Shown: in pieces, positions 27,784-33,531 of the stretch
How positions within the stretch are numbered: position 1 is the first letter of the stretch
Layout: every line of letters starts with the position of its first letter
Source: an uncultured Lachnospiraceae bacterium
GTDB taxonomy: Bacteria; Bacillota; Clostridia; Lachnospirales; Lachnospiraceae
DNA length: 33,531 nt
Assembly: GCA_947588855.1 (NCBI GenBank)
Contig: CANQBN010000005.1
Location: forward strand, 1 to 33,531
Direction of reading: 5' to 3'
The notes under the pieces: model-generated
What the model saw: only the letters and a program-made list of their open reading frames with translations
Databases searched by the model: none
Told to the model about the DNA's origin: nothing
Made by a program: the position numbers and the translations under genes

Positions 27784-27810
27784 AATCATATCTCCTTTTA
27801 TCCCTTAAAG

Positions 27811-29298
27811 TCATGTCTCTCTGCCCGGCTGCCGCTGCCCTGTCCTCAGAACCGCCACATGAATGTATTCCGTACTGTAATCTTTCAGCCCCTGGACCGG
27901 CAGGTCCAGATTCCGGTATTCGCGTATCTTTCGGATAATCTCTTCATTTAATCTTTCTCCGGGCACTATAATGGGAAGCCCCGGCGGATACAGATAGACG
28001 TACTCTGCTGACACGCAGCCGACGCTTTCCTCCAACCTGACCCTCCGGACAACGCTTCCAACCGCGTCACGGATTGTCATCACACTTCCGGGGCCGCCGG
28101 TCTGGATCGGCTCCCTGCTCACACGCCTGTATCTTCCGCCTCCCATCGTCTTGTCAATTTCCTGAAGCGCCTGTTCCAGCCGCTTCAGGCCCTCCTCTGT
28201 ATCCATCAGCGTGGCAATGGCCGTCACATAACCGGGACCGCACATCTCCATCTCCAGATGATACCGGTTCCTCAGAAGCCCCATCAATTCTTCTCCATCA
28301 AGGCCGCTGTCGCCAACGGATATGATAAGTTTCGACAAGTCCAGCGCATATATGCCCGCCTGACCGGCCGCATCTTCATCCAACAGCCGAAGATGTCTCA
28401 TTCCAGTCAGATTTTTTCTCAATCCATTAAGACGTCCGGTAAACGCTTCCATCTTCTCGCGGCCAGGCCCGTCCATATACCGAATACACTGCTCAATCCC
28501 CGCCATGAATACATAGGACGGACTGCTGCTCTGGAACATCTGCAGATAGTGCTCCAGTCTCTCCTGCTCCACTCTTCCCTTCCGCAGATGGAGCACCGCC
28601 GTCTGAGTGAATGCCGGAAGCGTCTTATGAAGACTCTGAATCACCACATCCGCCCCCAGTTCAAGAGCAGACGCCGGAAATTCCCTTCCAAAAGAGAAAT
28701 GTGCTCCATGAGCCTCATCTACGATCAAAGGCAGATTATGCCGATGACAGATATCCGCGATTCCGCGGACGTCCGATACGATACCGTCATAAGTAGGCGA
28801 AGTAATGAAGACCGCTTCAAACTCCCCGGTTGTCAACATTTCATCGATCTCTTCCGGCAGTAATCCACCCTGCAGGCCGGTTTCTTCAAGGATCTGTGGA
28901 TAAATGTACCCGGCCCCGATTCCAAGAAGCTCCACCGCATGATAGGCGGACTTATGACTGTTGCGGGCTATGAGGAGTCTCTTCTCAGGTCTCCAGTCTG
29001 ACGCGGCGCAGATAGCCGCCAGAACGCCGCAGGTGCTCCCATTAACCAGGTAATAAGTCCGGTCCGCTCCATAAACTCCAGCCGCCCAGTCCATGGACTC
29101 CCGCACAATCCCTTCCGGATGATGCAGGTTGTCAAACCCTTCTATCTCCGTGATATCCACAGCATACGGATTGGGAAATCCGGCCGCCGGACCATCCTTC
29201 AGCTGCCGTTTGTGGCCCGGCATATGAAACGGATATGTATCTGATTGACAATATGAAATTAACGTATCGTAAAGTCTGGGATTCTTCTCATTCTTCAT
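27811..29298 (-). CDS. Orn/Lys/Arg decarboxylase family (aminotransferase class I/II-fold) protein
   Basis: PFHMPGHKRQ, LVNGSTCGVLAAICAA, VDEAHGAHFSFG, VIQSLHKTLPAFTQTAVLH (PLP lysine), YLYPPGLPIIVPGE. Confidence 0.95.
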   Translation of the reverse strand: MKNEKNPRLYDTLISYCQSDTYPFHMPGHKRQLKDGPAAGFPNPYAVDITEIEGFDNLHHPEGIVRESMDWAAGVYGADRTYYLVNGSTCGVLAAICAASDWRPEKRLLIARNSHKSAYHAVELLGIGAGYIYPQILEETGLQGGLLPEEIDEMLTTGEFEAVFITSPTYDGIVSDVRGIADICHRHNLPLIVDEAHGAHFSFGREFPASALELGADVVIQSLHKTLPAFTQTAVLHLRKGRVEQERLEHYLQMFQSSSPSYVFMAGIEQCIRYMDGPGREKMEAFTGRLNGLRKNLTGMRHLRLLDEDAAGQAGIYALDLSKLIISVGDSGLDGEELMGLLRNRYHLEMEMCGPGYVTAIATLMDTEEGLKRLEQALQEIDKTMGGGRYRRVSREPIQTGGPGSVMTIRDAVGSVVRRVRLEESVGCVSAEYVYLYPPGLPIIVPGERLNEEIIRKIREYRNLDLPVQGLKDYSTEYIHVAVLRTGQRQPGRET

Positions 29299-29385
29299 TT
29301 TCACGGCCCGCCTGCCCGCCTCTTGAAACGCCGGTTTTCTTCCGCCTGAATCTCTGCTTTTCCGCCATTCGGACGGTTTACCAAC

Positions 29386-29414
29386 ATCTTATCATAATTT
29401 CTCAATCCCGTCAA
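29386..29414 (-). promoter_or_regulatory. Putative promoter for the decarboxylase-tmk operon (TTGACG - 17 nt - TAAGAT)
   Basis: Minus strand TTGACG GGATTGAGAAATTATGA TAAGAT. Confidence 0.6.
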
Positions 29415-29419
29415 AATTC

Positions 29420-29448
29420 TTTACAAACAGCCGCCTGTTTTTTATAAT
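29420..29448 (+). promoter_or_regulatory. Putative divergent promoter (TTTACA - 17 nt - TATAAT)
   Basis: tttaca aacagccgcctgttttt tataat upstream of the 29538 CDS. Confidence 0.6.
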
Positions 29449-29537
29449 GATGAGATCAGGACAAGACCGCAGCGCCAGCGCGCAGAAAACCGGCACCGCA
29501 TACGCCGGCGTTGGAAGAGATCAGGAAAGGATTCATT

Positions 29538-29768
29538 ATGAGACAGATTGAATTTAAAATGGAGCGTCAGGGATTGGTAAAGATTGGACAGGAGGTGGAG
29601 ATTACTGCCCACGAGGCCCTGAGCGGAACCAGCTACATCATAGAGCCGGCTGTCGCCATGTCCGCGTGCTATAAGGGCCGGGACAGACTGAAATCTACGA
29701 AGGGAATCGTCCGTGATATCAAGGAAAATTCCCGGGGATACTACGTAATTGCGGAATTCGATGAATAA
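29538..29768 (+). CDS. Small conserved-looking hypothetical protein
   Basis: MRQIEFKMERQGLVKIGQEVEITAHEALSGTSYIIEPAVAMSACYKGRDRLKSTKGIVRDIKENSRGYYVIAEFDE. ATG at 29538 after GGAAAGGA; own promoter. Confidence 0.7.
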   Translation: MRQIEFKMERQGLVKIGQEVEITAHEALSGTSYIIEPAVAMSACYKGRDRLKSTKGIVRDIKENSRGYYVIAEFDE

Positions 29769-29839
29769 AAAAAGCTCTTTCCCCGTGTTTCTTTCATAAT
29801 ATAAACTGACACTGCGAATCCCTGCATAGACATACCGCC

Positions 29840-29866
29840 TTTCGCGCCACGCGAAACCGGTACCGG
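29840..29866. promoter_or_regulatory. Hairpin TTTCGCG-CCA-CGCGAAA abutting palindrome CCGGTACCGG in the leader of the glycosyltransferase gene
   Basis: Perfect 7-bp stem at 29840-29856 and 10-bp palindrome at 29857-29866. Confidence 0.5.
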
Positions 29867-29894
29867 CAGATGATTCCGGCAGGAGGAGGATACT

Positions 29895-30914
29895 TTGGTT
29901 ACTGTCAGCTTATGTATGATCGTAAAGAATGAAGAAACCGTACTGGCCCGCTGCCTGAAAACGGCCGGGATCTATGCCGATGAAATTATTATCATCGATA
30001 CCGGTTCCGAAGACCGGACCATGGAAATCGCCAGGCAGTACACAAAACAAATATATGAATTCCCGTGGAGCGATGATTTTGCCGCCGCACGGAACGAATC
30101 TTTTTCCAGGGCGTCTATGGATTACTGCATGTGGCTGGACGCAGATGATGTAGTGACGGAAGAGAACGCTCAAAAACTGCGGCTGTTAAAGGAGACCCTG
30201 GATCCATCCACAGATATTGTAATGATGAACTATACCATAGCGGAAGACCCAAACGGCCGGCCGCTTTTTTCTTATTACAGGGAGCGCCTGATCCGCAACA
30301 GCCGGAGATTCCTCTGGGAAGGACCCGTCCATGAAGTCATTGCTCCCCGGGGAAACATTCTCTATTCTGATATTACCGTCTGCCACCGGAAAACAGGTTC
30401 CGGCGATCCGGACCGGAATCTCCGTATCTACGAAAAAATACTGACCCAAGGCGGTCATCTCAACGAGCGGGGACAATTTTACTATGCCAGAGAATTATAT
30501 TTTCACAAACGATGGCAGGAATCTGCCAACGCCTTCGTTCAATTCCTGCAGGGCGACGGCTGGACGGAAAATCAGATCGAGGCCTGCCTGAATCTGGCGG
30601 AATGTTACCGGAACCTTGGACTTCATCAGCAGAAGCTGACCACCCTGTTTCACAGTTTTCAATTGGATTCCCCAAGAGGAGAGATCTGCTGCGAAATCGG
30701 ACGGCATTTTCTGGAATCCGGTCAGTATAAAACGGCCGCCTTCTGGTATGAAACCGCTCTCCGGACCGAACCGCCTGACCGGAAGGGCGCATTCGTCCGG
30801 TGGGACTGCTACGACTCCCTGCCGAAAGCCAACCTGGCAATATGCTATAAGTATCTGTATAAACCGGAGGAGGCCGGAAAGGGGACGAACCAAACCTGTA
30901 CCCCGGACATATGA
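29895..30914 (+). CDS. Family 2 glycosyltransferase with TPR-like C-terminus, TTG start
   Basis: VTVSLCMIVKNEETVLARCLKTAGIYADEIIIIDTGSEDRTMEIARQYTKQIYEFPWSDDFAAARNES...YCMWLDADDVV (GT2 SunS/WaaE-like). AGGAGGAGG precedes the TTG. Confidence 0.9.
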   Translation: MVTVSLCMIVKNEETVLARCLKTAGIYADEIIIIDTGSEDRTMEIARQYTKQIYEFPWSDDFAAARNESFSRASMDYCMWLDADDVVTEENAQKLRLLKETLDPSTDIVMMNYTIAEDPNGRPLFSYYRERLIRNSRRFLWEGPVHEVIAPRGNILYSDITVCHRKTGSGDPDRNLRIYEKILTQGGHLNERGQFYYARELYFHKRWQESANAFVQFLQGDGWTENQIEACLNLAECYRNLGLHQQKLTTLFHSFQLDSPRGEICCEIGRHFLESGQYKTAAFWYETALRTEPPDRKGAFVRWDCYDSLPKANLAICYKYLYKPEEAGKGTNQTCTPDI

Positions 30915-30948
30915 TACACTAGAACGCTGAGAAAACAGGAGTAATCAT

Positions 30949-32202
30949 ATGTTCTTTAATCCAAATTTTGGTTGTAATAACATGGGGCCCATAGACAACT
31001 GTTACGAAAACGGCGCCGGCTGTTCTATGAATTGCTGCCCGCCGCCCAATCCTCCCGGCTGCTGCCACGGACCTCAAAGACCGATATCTCCGGGAGTACC
31101 TGTTCCTTCAGAGAATCAGGGACCGGCCGGATCAACAGGACCTACAGGACCTCAGGGGCCAATGGGTCCGCAAGGACCGCAGGGACTGCAGGGACCGCAG
31201 GGACCTCAGGGACTTCCCGGAGCAACCGGAGCCGCCGGTCCTCAAGGACCTGCCGGTCCTGCCGGAGTAACGGGGCCTGCTGCCATCGTAACGGCCGGCA
31301 CCGTGATTACCGGCGCTCCCGGAACTGATGCAGCCGTCACTAACGTAGGCACCGCACAGGCGGCCATCTTGAACTTCACCATCCCCGCCGGACCTACAGG
31401 ACCTCAGGGCCCCCAGGGAGCACAGGGACCGCAAGGCACAGCCGGAGCGGTCGGCGCAGTCGGACCGCAGGGACCTGCCGGTCCTATCGGGCCCACCGGA
31501 CCTGCGGGACCGCAGGGTGCTGCCGGGGCGCAGGGAATCGCAGGTGCAACCGGACCTCAGGGACCCGTTGGCCCCCAGGGCGCAACCGGGCCTCAAGGGC
31601 CTGTTGGACCGCAGGGTGTTACCGGACCTCAGGGTGTTACCGGACCTCAGGGACCGATGGGGCCGGCCGGAACGCCTGCGACCATCACAGTCAATCCGGT
31701 GGTTGTGGGACCTGCCGGCTCCGCGCCTTCCGTCGCCTCTTCCGGCACCGGAAGCAATGTAACCCTCACTTTCACACTGCCTGCTGCCCCGGAACCCAAC
31801 GCCCTGACAGCAGTCAATGCGGCGGCCACACCGGGAACCAACGGAACCGCCCTTGCCCTGACCGCCAATCAAGCCTCCACAGGTACAGCCGTCACTCACA
31901 CCCCGGGAAGTTCTGAAATTACACTGACAGAGCCGGGCACCTACGAGATTTCCTACAATACCACGGCTTCCATTCCTACCGGAACGGTTCCCGGCACTGT
32001 AAGCGCTTATCTTGCCAGCGGCGGCGCCGCCATCCCCGGCACTACTGTCAGCAGCACCGTATCCACTGCCGCCGATACGGCAGCACTGGCAGCCACTACC
32101 ATCGTAACAGTACCCGACGGCACCGCTGCCATTACTCTGGTGCCCAACAGCGCCGACACTACCTTCACCAACACGGCAGTTACCGTGCGCCGGATTGCCT
32201 GA
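30949..32202 (+). CDS. Collagen-like triple-helix repeat protein (BclA-like architecture)
   Basis: Cys-rich N-terminus, 18 Gly-X-Y triplets (31120-31281), 36-aa interruption, 32 Gly-X-Y triplets (31390-31677), then a beta-rich C-terminal region ([56 protein letters not shown]...). Confidence 0.92.
   Translation: MFFNPNFGCNNMGPIDNCYENGAGCSMNCCPPPNPPGCCHGPQRPISPGVPVPSENQGPAGSTGPTGPQGPMGPQGPQGLQGPQGPQGLPGATGAAGPQGPAGPAGVTGPAAIVTAGTVITGAPGTDAAVTNVGTAQAAILNFTIPAGPTGPQGPQGAQGPQGTAGAVGAVGPQGPAGPIGPTGPAGPQGAAGAQGIAGATGPQGPVGPQGATGPQGPVGPQGVTGPQGVTGPQGPMGPAGTPATITVNPVVVGPAGSAPSVASSGTGSNVTLTFTLPAAPEPNALTAVNAAATPGTNGTALALTANQASTGTAVTHTPGSSEITLTEPGTYEISYNTTASIPTGTVPGTVSAYLASGGAAIPGTTVSSTVSTAADTAALAATTIVTVPDGTAAITLVPNSADTTFTNTAVTVRRIA
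31120..31677 (+). repeat. Gly-X-Y coding repeat region, two blocks separated by a non-collagen interruption
   Basis: Repeated GGACCNCAGGGA-type 9-mers; includes an exact 18-bp tandem duplication GGTGTTACCGGACCTCAG at 31615-31650. Confidence 0.9.
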
Positions 32203-32287
32203 TGCCAAATCATCTCATGAAGAACCGTGAGAAATACGGCAGCATCACAAGGCATACTACAGAGCCGTCATAAGAGCGCATATTATA

Positions 32288-32316
32288 CAAACAAAGCGTC
32301 ACTGGCGCTTTGTTTG
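32288..32316. terminator. Perfect 11-bp inverted repeat, likely (bidirectional) terminator
   Basis: CAAACAAAGCG-TCACTGG-CGCTTTGTTTG. Confidence 0.6.
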
Positions 32317-32330
32317 CATACTGACGTAAC

Positions 32331-32369
32331 AAAACGGCCGCCCGGTCAGTATCTTTCTGGCCAGGCGGC
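32331..32369 (-). terminator. Putative terminator for the minus-strand peptidase C26 gene
   Basis: Minus strand GCCGCC-T-GG...CC-G-GGCGGC followed by CGTTTTG. Confidence 0.5.
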
Positions 32370-32438
32370 TGCCTGCTGCCGCGTCATCTGCTAATCTGTT
32401 ACTCTCATTTCTTAATGCCTTACTATATTCGGCAGATA

Positions 32439-33155
32439 TCAGCTTTCCTTCTGGCAGGCTTCAATCAGCCCCGCAAACAAAGGACGCATACTGTCCTCCA
32501 CCGCAAACATGGCCTCCGGATGCCACTGGACGCCAAGGCCGTAAGGATAATCCTCAAGCTCCACGCCCTCCACGATGCCGTCCTCCGCATGAGCTGTAAT
32601 CACAAGCCCTCTGCCCAACTCCTTCACGCTCTGATGATGAAAGCTGTTGGTCCACGCCGTATCTCCGAACATCTCATGAATGCGGCTTTCTTTTTCAATA
32701 TGCACCAGATGGCTGTAATCGCCGCTGTCAGTCGCCTGAAAGTGCTTCATCACGTCCCCGCAAAGAGTTACGTCCTGGTACAAAGTGCCGCCGCAGGCCA
32801 CATTCAGCACCTGATGTCCCCGGCAGATCGCCAGGAACGGCTTTTTTGCAGCGATTACTTTCCGCATAAGAGGAATCTGGCACCGGTCCAGCACCAGGCT
32901 GGTATCGCTCAGAAGCCTGTGGGGATTCTCTCCGTAAAAGCTTGGAGATATGTCTACTCCGCCGGAGAAGAGGAAACCGTCCATTTTCTCCACATACGCG
33001 TCCAGCAAGGTCTCATCGTCAGTGACAGGAATCAGAGCGGGAAGTCCTCCCGTCTTTATAATCGCGTCAACGTACGTATCGTTGATCACATGGGTCACGC
33101 CGTTTCCGTTGGGTCTCTTAAAATTAACCGTCGTAATTCCAATCTGGGGGATCAT
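32439..33155 (-). CDS. Gamma-glutamyl-gamma-aminobutyrate hydrolase family protein (peptidase C26), paralogue 2
   Basis: MIPQIGITTVNF...GFLFSGGVDISPSFYGENP...PFLAICRGHQVLNVACGGTLYQDV...NSFHHQSVKELGRGL...GVQWHPEAMFAVED. Confidence 0.9.
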   Translation of the reverse strand: MIPQIGITTVNFKRPNGNGVTHVINDTYVDAIIKTGGLPALIPVTDDETLLDAYVEKMDGFLFSGGVDISPSFYGENPHRLLSDTSLVLDRCQIPLMRKVIAAKKPFLAICRGHQVLNVACGGTLYQDVTLCGDVMKHFQATDSGDYSHLVHIEKESRIHEMFGDTAWTNSFHHQSVKELGRGLVITAHAEDGIVEGVELEDYPYGLGVQWHPEAMFAVEDSMRPLFAGLIEACQKES

Positions 33156-33284
33156 AATAAGCCGCCTCTTTTTCTTCGGATTTTATCGTGACTAAGTATA
33201 TCATTAATGGTGATTCTTGTAAATCACAAAAAATCGTCCTAATATATCTGTCAATTCACCTATATAATTATACAAATTTGTTCA

Positions 33285-33314
33285 TTGACAGATAGTACAC
33301 TAAAGTGCTACAAT
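33285..33314 (+). promoter_or_regulatory. Strong sigma-A-like promoter (TTGACA - 18 nt - TACAAT)
   Basis: ttgaca gatagtacactaaagtgc tacaat upstream of the lipoprotein gene. Confidence 0.7.
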
Positions 33315-33406
33315 GTAAAAGTTAATATGTTTGTCTTTCCCATACGAACACTTGTCTGTTACAGGAAAGACAACAAAAGCAAGAACGTAAAGCGAGGAGG
33401 AAATTT

Positions 33407-33531
33407 ATGAAAAAGAACATGAAAAAAGTATTTGCTCTTGTTCTGGCTGCATCCATGGTTACACTTGCAGGATGCGGCGGCGGAAATGATTCCGGCAGCG
33501 CCGGCGGTTCCGCCGAGACCACTGCCGCGGC
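33407..33531 (+). CDS. Secreted lipoprotein, N-terminus only (possibly an ABC-type substrate-binding protein; truncated)
   Basis: MKKNMKKVFALVLAASMVTLAGCGGGNDSGSAGGSAETTAA: signal peptide, lipobox LAGC, GS-rich linker; GAGGAGG RBS. Confidence 0.75.
   Translation, partial: MKKNMKKVFALVLAASMVTLAGCGGGNDSGSAGGSAETTAA

Noticed and set aside
30748-30930. Possible frameshift at the 3' end of the glycosyltransferase (short alternative-frame ORF)
   Set aside because: The main frame continues to its own stop with plausible TPR-like sequence; the alternative frame gives Arg-rich noise. Only an alignment to full-length homologues could show truncation.
31132-32208. 358-aa minus-strand ORF rich in Gly/Ser/Arg
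   Set aside because: Shadow of the Gly-X-Y coding repeat; the complement of GGACCNCAG repeats gives low-complexity open frames by construction.
33293-33310. Imperfect dyad TAGTACACT-AA-AGTGCTA in the promoter spacer of the lipoprotein gene
   Set aside because: Arms need a one-base insertion to pair; too weak alone to call an operator.

Overview
This looks like a chromosomal segment from a spore-forming Clostridia, probably Lachnospiraceae (inferred from gene content and gene order). It is mostly housekeeping genes, many in minus-strand operons. Recognisable blocks include an Orn/Lys/Arg decarboxylase - tmk - holB - ricT/yaaT - trmN6-like - rsmI - sortase B - gdpP - rplI - dnaB run, and a tsaC - dCMP deaminase - radical SAM - exonuclease - small membrane protein run. 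Other genes include ilvE, rubredoxin, trmL, an Lrp/aminotransferase pair, cwlD, a GH18 protein, a metallophosphoesterase lipoprotein, mecA, ferredoxin and two peptidase-C26 paralogues. No rRNA, tRNA, CRISPR array, prophage or transposon was recognised. The most interesting parts are: (1) an atypical Ser/Thr kinase fused to a degenerate ParA/CpaE-like P-loop domain, with no ATG/GTG/TTG start near its ribosome-binding site (candidate AUU start), translationally overlapping a separate paralogous P-loop protein; (2) a TTG-start GT2 glycosyltransferase directly upstream of a Cys-rich, two-block collagen-like (BclA-type) protein; (3) a shared TTGTCTGTYACAG...AGACAA inverted-repeat motif in two leader or intergenic regions, each next to a peptidase-C26 gene; (4) a 33-bp tandem repeat made of copies of a GNAT gene's own start region; (5) a small tail-anchor-like protein missing from the ORF track. 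All calls come from reading the sequence; no database search was run.
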